From the NCBI GenBank assembly GCA_032433765.1, contig JAVIAB010000059.1, forward strand, positions 54,472,402 through 54,536,401: a DNA stretch of 64,000 nt. The letters are read 5' to 3'. This DNA is from Megaustenia siamemsis (Eukaryota > Mollusca > Gastropoda > Stylommatophora > Ariophantidae). Made by a program: the position numbers and the translations under genes. How positions within the stretch are numbered: the first letter of the stretch is position 1; the number at the start of each line of letters is the position of its first letter. Positions 44,231 through 54,027 of the stretch are shown piece after piece. The notes under the pieces are model-generated. The model worked only from the letters and a program-made list of their open reading frames with translations, searched no databases and had not been told where the DNA came from.

Positions 44231-44625
44231 ATTTACGAGAAATTTAATTTGATGGTTTCACATTGTATTAGAACCATGCACTTTTGAGCAAGATGCGAGA
44301 GTCGTATCCCCTTATCACTACATGTGAATCTCTAAATGTAGGCTATGGTTGTTTGATAGATCTCAAGGATTAGCTAAGGGTTACTAAGATTACTTATGAA
44401 GACACTAGAATTATTGAAATATATTGTAGAATTACGTTAAGAGATTGGTATATTATCAGCGGCTCTATGATTACCGTAGTAAGATCAGAGTACAGGTATT
44501 GTCAAGGGGTAGTTAGGATTATCTACGGTGTGACAATACTGTATAGCCTAGAATGATCATGGAATGAGAAAACAGAAATGCATAAGTAATTACAGTACTG
44601 CGTGTCCTCATGAATAAGCGAAAGA
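44231..44625. other. diverged sequence with scattered (C)TAAGATTAC words
   Basis: AAGGGTTACTAAGATTACTT and similar words recur irregularly, resembling the degenerate array at 45090-45660. No gene seen. Confidence 0.4.
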
Positions 44626-44630
44626 GTGAT

Positions 44631-45083
44631 TCGATGAGCATGATAAAAAAAAAAAGTAGAGGCGGGCTCTGTACGCATGCAATGGGTAGAGTCATTGCAG
44701 AAGTTCAAAATACGTAAGGTCACCTTTGTCTATGTCCCTGGACATGCGGGAGTACGGGGAAATGAAAGAGCGAACAGGTTGGCTACCTGCGCTGTCGTTG
44801 AGGACGGGCAACCAATGGATCGGGCTGACATCATCAATGCCCTCCGAGATGTGGGAAGAGCACAGGACTTCGACAAACACAGATCCACGTCACTTCTTCG
44901 GATGATGGGGATGGGAGTTAAGATGAGCACAGCCAGAAATGAGAAACTTACTGGCCGTGTAAGAAGACTTAACAACCAACATAGAACTGGAGTCGTCAGT
45001 CGCTGGACACTGCGGGACTTGCTGAGGAGGGATCTGAGCACCTATGGACATGTTCGGAGTGCAATGATGATGACCCGCAAATA
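44631..45083 (+). pseudogene. I-clade LINE RNase H C-terminal fragment
   Basis: Frame 44677-45084 reads VTFVYVPGHAGVRGNERANR then a ~70-residue tail with GVVSRWTLRDLLRRDLSTYG and a stop. VPGHAGVRGNERAN is the C-terminal His/Asp-containing motif of RNase HI as found in I-clade non-LTR retrotransposons. The upstream DSMSM segment lies in the same region after an A-run. The catalytic N-terminal part of RNase H is missing. It resembles I-clade elements known from snails; I give no family name. Confidence 0.8.
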
Positions 45084-45089
45084 ACTCAA

Positions 45090-45660
45090 TAAGCGAAAGA
45101 GGCTCTAAAATTGTTTTAAAAGTACACTCGAATAACTTAAAGATGCGCTAAGATTGCTTAAAAGTACACTCGAATAATCTAAAGGGGCGCTGATATTGTT
45201 TTTGAAGTGCTAAGATTGCTTAAAAGTACACTTGAATAATCTAAAGGGGCGCTAAGATTGTGTAAAAGTACACTAGCGCCCCTTTAAGTTATCTAAAGAG
45301 GTGCTAAGATTGCTTAAAACTACACTACCTCTCCTTTAGGTTATCTAAAGGGGCGCTAGATTGTGTAAAAGTGCACTAGAATAACCTAAAGGGGTGCTAA
45401 GATTGTGCTAGGATGAAGCGCAAGAGGCGTTTGAACTGTTAAAAGTGTGCTAAGATAAAGGTGGTTAGGATTACTTATTATTAAAATAAATTGTGGGATA
45501 TTGTTAAACAAAGCAACACTATCATTACTTAAGAACACATTTTAAAAATGTAAAATGGTGTTAGAATTATCTAAAGGTACACTGTGATTATGCAGGAGAC
45601 TGCTAGGATTAGTAATGGGACGCTAAGATTACTTACTTAGTAAGTAAATGGAAAGAGATT
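45090..45660. repeat. degenerate array with GGGGCGCTAAGATTG words
   Basis: Irregular units built from AAAAGTACACTCGAATAA and CTAAAGGGGCGCTAAGATTG, some in inverted order. Same words occur at 43508-43532. Confidence 0.8.
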
Positions 45661-45664
45661 TTAT

Positions 45665-45990
45665 GTTGTAGTTAGTCGAAGGCCCCGGTAACACTGCAAA
45701 CAATTACAATCCATAATTGCTCAACCGCCTGTGCCAGTGAAATCATCTGAATTAAAACTCATCTTATTGAAGGAAACAAAGAAAGACAGCTGCAGTCCCC
45801 ATCATAGCAGCTACAGCACACGCCAAAAGACATATGGCGTAACTACATCGAAAGTGAATGCAGCCAACTGTCATTTGTCATACTATATAATCTTTCATCA
45901 TAAACAATCGGAATATTGAAACATGATCCGGAAGAAAAACACAGCTCACAGTGTGCACAGAGCACTAAACTCAGTAGCTCAGTAGAGATT
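45665..45990 (+). repeat. dispersed repeat R5, copy 2
   Basis: GGTTAGTCGAAGGCCCCGGTA, then AGCAGCTACAGCACACGCC, AACACAGCTCACAGTGTGC and GAGCACTAAACTCAGTAGC. Confidence 0.85.
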
Positions 45991-46059
45991 TTAATGAGAT
46001 GGATTATACAAGGCTGCGCACGTATTATTTAGGATACTATTATGTTAATCTTCTCTTCG

Positions 46060-46192
46060 ACTTAATCCCATAACCCTGCGGTCTTTGGGGCACCACTGAC
46101 AGACTTAATCAACCTTCTATATTTCTCTCTATCTTCAGTCATTTTTTTAGGACTGTAGTGTCAGACTTGTCCATTCTTTGGTGTTATCTTCC
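46060..46192. repeat. older repeat split by the non-autonomous DNA transposon
   Basis: ATCCCATAACCCTGCGGTCT and GGGGCACCACTGACAGAC before the insertion; after it (47190-47260) CTCTTTCTCTGTCTACCTCT and TCCTTGCGGGATAGTC continue in the same style. Likely an antisense LINE 3' region. Confidence 0.5.
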
Positions 46193-46194
46193 TA

Positions 46195-47187
46195 TAGTCC
46201 GTTCAGAAATTCACAATCACACCTGAATTAACTTTGCGTCATAACCTCTTGTTATTTTGGTTTCACATTTTACATGCAATCTTTGAATATTGATGACGCA
46301 AAGATTTTGGTATTTTTTATTCCACAAAAACAACAGATTTTGCACATCGGCGAATTCCTTTGATCTTTTAAGACGATATCACACAAGTTGATTCAAATTT
46401 TAGAGTTTACAGTAATCGTGTTAAATTGTCCAGTTTACTGCAATTCTTGTCAGAGGCGTATCTACATAGTGCTTAATTGTGGGTGTTGTTCGTTATGTGT
46501 ATTTGCAAACATGAATTCAATTGGTTACAATTAGTCTTGTCCTTCGATCACCATTAGACCCCCAGGATGTCCTAACTGCAGCTGGAATTGAATTCATCTT
46601 AATTTTAATCATTCCGAATCTGACGATTCCAAGAGGTTGATAATCATTACTGGCTGGACAAATAGTAATCCATCTCGTTTCCAGTACTCATCTTCCACCC
46701 GCAACACATGTTCAACACACTTCTTTTGCATAGTTTATAAATTTGCATTTCAAACTCATTGTAATTTAGATATAAATGTTGGTATTTAAAGTCAACAAAT
46801 TGTCTACTGAGTCTTCACAAAATTAATAAAGATACGCCTTCCTTTCGGTAATTAATGTCCAGGCCAGTGGTGCGTCTTGTCGTTCAATATTCAGTTTTTG
46901 TGCACGGGATTTTCCTGAAGTTAGTGTTTCTGCAATAGCCAAACTATTTTACGTCAACGACCGCACAAATTAATGTATATATCATAAAATGTTGTCAAAT
47001 TCGAACAGGGTGAATTTAATATACCCTAAAGAAGAAAACTTTTTAACTAGATCAAATTTCTCAGAGCAAAAAATATTTCTATAACGTCATCAGTATTCTA
47101 GATTCCATGCAAAATGTGAAACCAAAATAACAAGCGGATATCACGCAAAACTAATTCAGGTGTGATTATGAATTTCTGAACGGACTA
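46195..47187. mobile_element. non-autonomous TA-flanked DNA transposon, 993 bp
   Basis: Inverted ends start TAGTCCGTTCAGAAATTCA and remain clearly similar for about 90-110 bp. TA dinucleotides flank both ends (46193-46194 and 47188-47189). No coding potential. Ends share TAGTCCGTTCAGA with the coding element at 50364-52753. Internal blocks also match it: TAGAATACTGATGACG with TAGAATACTAATGTCG, and CGAATTCCTTTGATCTTT. Confidence 0.93.
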
Positions 47188-47259
47188 TAGCTCTTTCTCT
47201 GTCTACCTCTCCTTCTCGCTCCTTTCGCAGTTCCTTGCGGGATAGTCTTTGCTAGACCA

Positions 47260-47370
47260 GACCAACGAGAAAAGGTCAAACCATGTCATTTTACGTGCGC
47301 TTCTCCACAAAAGTCAAAAGATCACCATGTGACTGCATGTTGTATCATTTTCAGTTGTGATTTCGATCTA
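47260..47370. other. short unassigned segment
   Basis: Between the split repeat and a LINE tail. Nothing recognised. Confidence 0.3.
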
Positions 47371-47374
47371 TAAA

Positions 47375-47725
47375 GCTTGTCCACACAGAGATGGGATGTG
47401 TGAGAAAAGCGCTTGAGGTGACCAGAAAAGACAGAATAAGAAATTATATTATAAGAGAAAGAGTGGGCATTGAACTCATCCTAAGCTATATACATAAGCA
47501 ACAAATAAACTGGTCTGCCCATCTAGAAAGAATGCTATGCAATTCCTTACCATACAAAGCATACATTAAAAGAGGAGAAGGGAAAAGAGCAAGAGACAGA
47601 CCTAGAGTAAAATGAGATAGACAACATCAAAGAAACGCTACAACATCAATTGACAATGAGTGAAGCCGTCAAAAGGGCGAGAACCAGAACTTTGTATCTC
47701 CCTCGACACTCGAGCGGGTACAAGA
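47375..47725 (+). mobile_element. LINE 3' end (family E-like)
   Basis: A 74-codon frame ending KRARDRPR (basic tail), then a 3' sequence TTTGTATCTCCCTCGACAC that resembles the family E 3' end at 59355-59385 (TATATCTCCCCTCGACGC). It runs into the GAAA array. Confidence 0.75.
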
Positions 47726-47731
47726 GGAAGT

Positions 47732-47800
<69 letters not shown>

Positions 47801-47831
47801 AGAAAGAAAGAAGAAAGAAAGAAAGAAAGAA

Positions 47832-47891
<60 letters not shown>

Positions 47892-47936
47892 AGAAAGAAA
47901 GAAAGAAAGGAAGAAAGAAAGAAAGAAAGAAAGAAA
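47726..47936. repeat. (GAAA)n microsatellite
   Basis: About 50 units with a few phase slips. It gives spurious lysine/glutamate frames on plus and phenylalanine/serine/leucine frames on minus. Confidence 0.98.
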
Positions 47937-48620
47937 CTATCCTCAACGCTTTTTCTAATCTTCATAAATAACATCGTAGAAGACATTCCACTAAGAATAC
48001 ACTCTGGAATGTACGCAGACGACCTGGCGATATGGGCACGAGATGAATCCATCCTACTGGCTAGCTACAGAATGCAAGATACCATAGGAAAACTTGAAAA
48101 ATGGACGAACGCATGACTGCTACCTATTAATGAAAAAAAAACTACGTATACAATATTCAGCCTATCTAGAAATACGATCTCTGTAAATTTGAAGATACAC
48201 TTCCTATGGACCAAACCCAACTTGGCGTCACCACGGATCGCAGAATGACATGGATAAATCAGATAGACAAAGCAAACAAAAGAGCCATAAAACGAACAGA
48301 TATTATGAAGAAATTAGCAGGAATGGACTGGGGAGCAGACGGCAGACAGCAATATCTTGAAATGATATATGTAGGAAGAGTAAGACCAGTCCTAGGGTAT
48401 GGAGTCACGGCCTGGGCAACAGCTTGAGAAACCACATGCTCACCAAACTCAAAATAGGAACTACCAGCCTATGCCACTTTACCATGGATAACATGACAAC
48501 AAAACATGTTCTACAGGATTGCCCTCAGTACACAGACCTGAGAAGGACAATGTGGTCCACACCCACCCTCCCTGGAAGTGAAACTATACGGGGCAACCGA
48601 ATCACTTAAGCAGACAGCTG
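47937..48620 (+). pseudogene. LINE reverse transcriptase fragment with YADD
   Basis: FLIFINNIVEDIP then GMYADDLAIWARDESILLA (catalytic YADD at about 48013-48024), then VTTDRRMTWINQIDKANKRA, GRVRPVLGYGVTAWATA and TTKHVLQDCPQYTDLRRTMW (a His/Cys end). Three frame breaks. An I/Jockey-type arrangement. Confidence 0.82.
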
Positions 48621-48639
48621 CCTTCATAAGAGAGTCCGA

Positions 48640-48900
48640 GTCCTAGTCTGAATGACGTCATGATCGCAGAAGAAGAGAAGAATATTGATACGGATATTGT
48701 GGTTTATATATATATCTATATTCCTGGTTGCTATCTGCTGTTTGTCTTATGTTTTATTTTCATTCTTACATCACTGAGTTTGGTGATGCCCTTTGTGATC
48801 CATGGCTTTTTTGCCCTTAGGTGTTTGCCTATACTTTCATTGGCTGTATCTATTTTTGTTTAGTTAAGTGTCACGTTATGTTTAAAAGCGATACGTTACA
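48640..48900. other. AT-rich segment, nothing recognised
   Basis: Follows the LINE fragment and precedes the 37-bp array. No feature seen. Confidence 0.3.
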
Positions 48901-48974
48901 TAAAGAAGGTACTAAGATTACCTAAGGAGAGTGGCAATGCTTTTAAATAGACGTGACGACAGGATTGCGTAAGG

Positions 48975-49403
48975 GGACACTAAGGTCACCTAAAGCTGTG
49001 ATGTGCTGGAGGGACACTAAGGTCACCTAAAGCTGTGATGTGCTGGAGGGACACTAAGGTCACCTAAAGCTGTGATATGCTGGAGGGACACTAAAGTCAC
49101 CTAAAGCTGTGATGTGCTGGAGAGACACTAGGTCACCTAAAGCTGTGATGTGCTGGAGGGACACTAAGGTCACCTAAAGCTGTGATGTGCTGGGGGGACA
49201 CTAAGGTCACCTAAAGCTGTGATGTGCTGGGGGGACACTAAGGTCACCTAAAGCTGTGATGTGCTGGGGGGACACTAAGGTCACCTAAAGCTGTGATGTG
49301 CTGGGGGGACACTAAGGTCACCTAAAGCTGTGATGTGCTGGAGGGACACTAAGGTCACCTAAAGCTGTGATGTGCTGGAGGGACACTAAGGTCACCTAAA
49401 GCT
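48975..49403. repeat. 37-bp tandem array (about 11 copies)
   Basis: Unit contains AAGCTGTGATGTGCTGGAGG then GACACTAAGGTCACCTA; a GGGG variant dominates the middle copies. Right edge is R6. Confidence 0.97.
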
Positions 49404-49404
49404 G

Positions 49405-49560
49405 TCCGGCGACACGATCTCCATACGGCGACGCCGAATCAGAGTGGACTGCATGGTCGGTTAGCATGTCCCAAGAAACGCTGTCCCAACAAATAAAGTC
49501 AGACCTCCATTTCGATGTTACACACAATCCAACCGTAGTCCATCTGGTGGCGAGTTTGCA
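49405..49560 (+). repeat. dispersed repeat R6, copy 2, between two arrays
   Basis: GATCTCCATACGGCGACGCC to CATCTGGTGGCGAG; diverged twin at 26468-26640. Confidence 0.7.
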
Positions 49561-49564
49561 GACG

Positions 49565-49975
49565 AATACAGATCACCCACTTCCCCTGAATTGATTTACA
49601 GATCACCCACTTCCCCTGAATTGATTTACAGATCACCCACTTCCTCTGAATTGATTTACAGATCACCCACTTCCCCTGAATTGATTTACAGATCACCCAC
49701 TTCCCCTGAATTGATTTACAGATCACCCACTTCCCCTGAATTGATTTACAGATCACCCACTTCCCCTGAATTGATTTACAGATCACCCACTTCCCCTGAA
49801 TTGATTTACAGATCACCCACTTCCCCTGAATTGATTTACAGATCACCCACTTCCCCTGAATTGATTTACAGATCACCCACTTCCCCTGAATTGATTTACA
49901 GATCACCTACTTCCCCTGAATTAATTTACAGATCACCCACTTCCCCTGAATTGATTTACAGATCACCCATCCTAT
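49565..49975. repeat. 30-bp tandem array (about 14 copies), open on both strands
   Basis: Unit ACAGATCACCCACTTCCCCT then GAATTGATTT, almost invariant. 30 is a multiple of three, so 10-residue repeats are open on plus (IYRSPTSPEL) and minus (WVICKSIQGK) for over 130 codons. No start context or partner gene; probably not coding. Confidence 0.96.
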
Positions 49976-49979
49976 TCCG

Positions 49980-50360
49980 AGGTAATTAATACTAGGTCCG
50001 GGGATCATTCCAACGGACATCGCCGGCAGGACAAAAGTTTCTCCATGCGAGGAACAGCCAAATCCGCGTTGACTTGAGTTGTCAGGAGAATTCGAGCGGA
50101 GTATCACTGACTCCATAAACAAAAATCCAGACCAAAAAGAATAATTTTGAAAACACGCTGTAGCGAAAATGTCGCCAGTCATTAAACCTGATTTGACTAG
50201 GCAGCTATCTCGTCCTTCCACTAACTAGAAGTCTGCTGGGACTGCCTAAGAAAAGTATCAAGATTAACCACAGCTGGAATTAAATACGAGAACCACCAAG
50301 ATGACTTAAATAAAAATAAAATGTGTCTGGTATTCTTTGCAGTGTATAGGGAATACAGCG
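49980..50360. other. unassigned DNA left of the DNA transposon
   Basis: No feature recognised. 50230-50290 has words like the degenerate CTAAGATTA field. Confidence 0.35.
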
Positions 50361-50363
50361 TTA

Positions 50364-50386
50364 TAGTCCGTTCAGAATCGTTTGCC
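50364..50386. repeat. left terminal inverted repeat
   Basis: Pairs with 52731-52753 with one A/T mismatch (TCAGAATC versus TCAGATTC). Confidence 0.95.
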
Positions 50387-50859
50387 TAGACATTAATTTA
50401 TTTTTTTCAAAAACTTATTGTTCATTTGCATTGATCTTTTGAAGTTAGGTTTAGAATACTAATGTCGCTATAAAAATATTTTTTTATCAAAGAAATGTGA
50501 TCCAGTTTCAAAGATGCCTTATTTAACCTATATTAAAAAAAAGTTAATCGATATTATAAACACCGGCGGGATTATGTAGATGCTTACATCTCACAGCTGA
50601 TTCTTTAGCATATAGGCATGACCTTCACGGCTGAATGCGCACCGTGCTAAAATAGTTATGTTTCCACTATACATTTTTATAAAGAAATGTCACATATGAA
50701 ATTTCCCGTTTAGCACAAAATGACATTTTAGCCGAAACCGGAAATTATGTGACGTCAAAATCACGGCCGTAGACTCGAGTTCGAGTCATAATTCAGAGGC
50801 AAATCTCAATATTTACAGAAAGGAGGCGGCACTATCCATATTATCTTCTGCAAGTCTAT

Positions 50860-51294
50860 GTGAGAATGAATATAAAGGCAAAATATTTTACTGAGCATAA
50901 CATTGCTATAAAGATTTATCAATACTTCTGCAGAGAGCGTAAAAAGGGACATCTTTATTGTTCTTTATCAAACCCTGAGAAGAGAACAATGCATATTTTA
51001 GGTTTGTGTAAACGTTCATTTGATCGAATAGTTAAAGGAAGCGGATATTTATTGCCAACAAATGCAAGAAAGCAAGGAAGGAAAGAAACGTTAGACAGTT
51101 TTGATAAGGACCTAGTAAAAAGAGAAATCTGTCGAATGTTTGATATAAACGAAGAAGTGACACTTAGAAAGTTGAAGCTTTGGCTGAAAACTAACAACGA
51201 CATTGAAATATCAAAAACTTCATTATGGAAAATATTAAGAAGTGCAGGCTTCACCTTTAGAAAGTATGCTGGTGGAAAAAAACATTATTTGTGA
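50860..51294 (+). CDS. transposase N-terminal half (DNA-binding)
   Basis: 144 codons from the first ATG of the frame (MRMNIKAKYF). Helix-turn-helix-like segments are visible around residues 25-60 (KKGHLYCSL...GLCKRSFDRIV) and 85-130 (REICRMFDI.. then KTSLWKILRSAGFTFRKY), as in IS630/Tc1/mariner transposases. The frame ends eight residues after a run of seven As (51277-51283 region). The catalytic half continues in the next frame. Confidence 0.85.
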   Translation: MRMNIKAKYFTEHNIAIKIYQYFCRERKKGHLYCSLSNPEKRTMHILGLCKRSFDRIVKGSGYLLPTNARKQGRKETLDSFDKDLVKREICRMFDINEEVTLRKLKLWLKTNNDIEISKTSLWKILRSAGFTFRKYAGGKKHYL

Positions 51295-52144
51295 GAAGCC
51301 ACATCTAGTAGCTCTTAGAATCAAGTATTTACGTGAAGTGAAGGAAATGCGCGAAAATGATTATGATATTGTTTATTTAGATGAAACTTGGATCAACGCT
51401 CATCATACAAATGAAAAGGAATGGCAGTTAGCAGATGGAAGTATTAAAAGATCAGTACCAAGCAGTAAAGGGCAACGTTTGATAGTTGCACATGCAGGTA
51501 GCAGACATAATGGGTTGTTGCAGAATGCTCATCTCGTTTTCATTTCAAAATCCATAGACAATAGAGACTACCACTCCGAAATGAATGGGCACATATTTAA
51601 AGACTGGATCGAAAAAAGTATCCTTCCAATATTAGATCGACCTTCTTGTCTGATAATGGACAATGCTTCATACCATAACGTAGTTAACGTAGAAGATAGA
51701 ATCCCAACATCATCAAGTACAAAAGATGCAATCAAAACGTGGCTCATAAAAGAACACATACAAGTTAACGACAGCTACTTGAAACCCGAATTGCTTAGCC
51801 TTGTAAAACAGACACAACGTACAAAGATATTTAAAATAGACAAGTTAATTCAAGAACATGGCCATAGATGTTTGAGACTACCTCCATATCATGCACACTT
51901 AAATCCTATAGAACTAGTTTGGGCAAAAGTTAAAGGACACGTAGCATATACAAATACAACTTTCAAATTATGCGATGTTGAGACACTTACAAATCAGGCT
52001 CTATCAAATATAAATAAAGACTACTGGGTAAAATGTGAGGATCATGTGTTACGACAAGAAGAGGAATATTGGAAAAAGGATGGTTTGTTGTTTGTTCAGC
52101 CGAAAGCAGTAATCGACCTATTTGACTCGTCTGATTCTGAATGA
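51242..52144 (+). CDS. transposase catalytic half, DD83E triad
   Basis: 300 codons as read; real homology starts about residue 14 (NIICEKPHL). Catalytic triad: D47 in VYLDETWIN, D140 in LIMDNASYH, E224 in HLNPIELVWAKVKGHV. By my count there are 83 residues between the second D and E, against 34-41 in classic Tc1/mariner families. The published Sailor group is described as DD82E, so this may belong near it; that is from memory and needs alignment. The C-terminus is acidic (DLFDSSDSE). It overlaps the upstream frame by 53 nt; removing one A from the A7 run would fuse them. Confidence 0.9.
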   Translation: MQASPLESMLVEKNIICEKPHLVALRIKYLREVKEMRENDYDIVYLDETWINAHHTNEKEWQLADGSIKRSVPSSKGQRLIVAHAGSRHNGLLQNAHLVFISKSIDNRDYHSEMNGHIFKDWIEKSILPILDRPSCLIMDNASYHNVVNVEDRIPTSSSTKDAIKTWLIKEHIQVNDSYLKPELLSLVKQTQRTKIFKIDKLIQEHGHRCLRLPPYHAHLNPIELVWAKVKGHVAYTNTTFKLCDVETLTNQALSNINKDYWVKCEDHVLRQEEEYWKKDGLLFVQPKAVIDLFDSSDSE

Positions 52145-52214
52145 TCATTACTCTGATTAAGTCTACAGATAAATAGTTTGATTTGCAAAATTTCCTAGTT
52201 CATTTGTTAAACAG

Positions 52215-52470
52215 TTTATTGTTCAAGACCACCCAAGCAATCAAAAATATGTTATAAGCAAACCAACAACCATTACTTTGAATGGAAGCCTGCTTGAGTC
52301 AGTACAGAAGTTCAGCTATCTTGGATCCACTATTACAGCCACACTTTCCTTAGATGAGGAACTAAATGTACGTATTTGAAAGGCAGGGACAACATTTGGG
52401 AAACTCACACCAAGAGCATGGAACTATATCAAATTGACTCTACGAACAAAAGTTCTATATATAATTTAAA
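52215..52470 (+). mobile_element. LINE fragment inside the DNA transposon
   Basis: Encodes KPTTITLNGSLLESVQKFSY then LGSTITATLSLDEELNVRI, stop, KAGTTFGKLTPRAWN: the YLGSTI block of an RTE-like LINE C-terminus. Located between the transposase stop and the right inverted repeat; no target duplication seen. Confidence 0.8.
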
Positions 52471-52730
52471 ATTTGTATACTTGCCACCAAGTAAAATTTT
52501 ATGGACACGCCTATGGGTCATCGTTGCACTAGATTACTGTAAAACATTTTGATTAGGGTCAAAATAATAGTTACATGGGCAAAGATCAAAGGAATTCGCC
52601 GCTTTAAGAAAACCGTTATAGCTAGACATCGAGTAACACATATGTTCTCGTGACATGGACATTTTAACACCGTATGCCAAAAATCATGTGAAATCATCAA
52701 GAACTTTTGAATTATAAATCATAACATCTC

Positions 52731-52753
52731 GGCAAACGAATCTGAACGGACTA
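52731..52753. repeat. right terminal inverted repeat
   Basis: GGCAAACGAATCTGAACGGA then CTA, followed by TA. Confidence 0.95.
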
Positions 52754-52759
52754 TAGTAC

Positions 52760-53070
52760 CTATTTTAATTTATGCTATCGATATAATCTTGAGTAATGCC
52801 AGTACATCGCCAGCACGGGTACCTGACACAGACTAAGCAAATCAGTAGCAATAGGGCGATCAGCTTTCAAATGGTTATGGCAAATTACTAAAGAAGATAG
52901 TGACCATAATTGTTCCTTCTCATGATCAGGTTCAGTGTTTCTTCCTGATGCATTTCGTAGTTACAGACAAACAGATCACAAGACGAGGTAATGCTGGAAC
53001 ATTCGATGGAGTTATGTAGGGGATGTCATCCATTTAAGGTTAATAAACCTTCTGCTTATTTAGGTATAAA
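52760..53070. other. unassigned DNA
   Basis: Nothing recognised. Confidence 0.3.
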
Positions 53071-53077
53071 ACTTATT

Positions 53078-54000
53078 CATCTTCTTCTTTCCTTCTTCAT
53101 TTGTCTTTCAGTGTCGAGGGGAGATATAATTTGCGGTCTATTGCTCTTCTGTTCGCCTCTGCTGCAATGTTTCATAGTGTTTCTATTATTCCATTGATCC
53201 ATCTTTTTCGTGGTCGACCCTTGGGTCTGGTATTCTCGCAACGTTTATTGAGGGCTTGTTGTGTTGTGTTTTGATCACTCTGTCTTGTCACGTGGCCAAA
53301 CCATTTCATCTGTTGTTTCTTTATATATTCTATGACGGGAGTTATTCCTAGCTTTTTTCTCAGTTCCTCATTTCTGATCTTGTCCCTCAGACTGTTTCCT
53401 GTCATTCGTCTTAACACATTTAATCTCAGTTGAGGTTTTGTTTTCGTATTGTTCTTGCATCTAGGATCCAGGTTTGGCATTGGTATCACAACGTTGGGAT
53501 GAAGAGTGTATTGTAGAGTGCCCGTTTTGCCTCCAGAGTTATTTCCTTGTTGGAAAATAGTGGTGATAGCTGTCCAATCGTTTGACAAGCGTTAATGCAT
53601 CTTGAGTCTATCTCTACTGTTTGTGAATTGTCGTTTGTCACTAAACTTCCTAAGTATTTTAATTCCTCTACTTGTTTTAGTTGTCTGCCGTCTATAGTTC
53701 TGTTGATGTTATGTTTTTTCTTTGGCGACATTCATGACTTCTATTTTGTTGATGTTGATTTTCATGTTGTATTTGGTGCCTGTGCTGTTGAGTTTATTTA
53801 GGTGTTCGTGTAGGTTTTCTATTTTCTATGTATTACTTCCTGATCGTCTGCAAATAAAAGCTCGTTGATCTTCTCTGTCTCTTATGGGTTGGCTAACTTG
53901 CATATATAGTCCATGTATGTAATAAACAGTAGGCGGGATAGTGCGCATCATAATACCCTTAGTAGGTTTCAAACTTGCACCTATGATCTCGTGCAATTTC
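53078..54000 (-). mobile_element. LINE family E, RT end to 3' tail
   Basis: Minus strand: LLFADDQEVIH (YADD-equivalent FADD) near 53850, LKYLGSLVTNDNSQTVEIDS, RRMTGNSLRDKIRNEELRKK, KWFGHVTRQSDQNTTQQALN and RPKGRPRKRWINGIIE, then 3' tail (TTC)n at 53080. Several stops and shifts. Confidence 0.9.
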
Positions 54001-54027
54001 CTTGAAAAATATTTGCTTACATCAGAA

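Larger units (their letters stand above)
50364..52753 (+). mobile_element. coding IS630/Tc1/mariner-type DNA transposon, 2390 bp
   Basis: Terminal inverted repeats of about 23 bp (TAGTCCGTTCAGAATCGTTT... at left; reverse complement with one mismatch at 52731-52753) with flanking TA at 50362-50363 and 52754-52755. The transposase spans 50860-52144 in two overlapping frames. About 600 bp lies between the stop and the right end, including a LINE fragment at 52215-52470. Confidence 0.93.

Noticed and set aside
47638..48116. Lys/Glu-rich and Phe/Ser/Leu-rich frames
   Set aside because: Produced by the (GAAA)n microsatellite; only the YADD-containing end is real LINE sequence.
49499..49989. Two 130-codon frames on opposite strands as genes
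   Set aside because: Both come from the 30-bp repeat, whose length is a multiple of three.
51270..51290. Programmed -1 ribosomal frameshift at A7 in the transposase
   Set aside because: The catalytic frame is +1 relative to the N-terminal frame, so a -1 shift would not join them.
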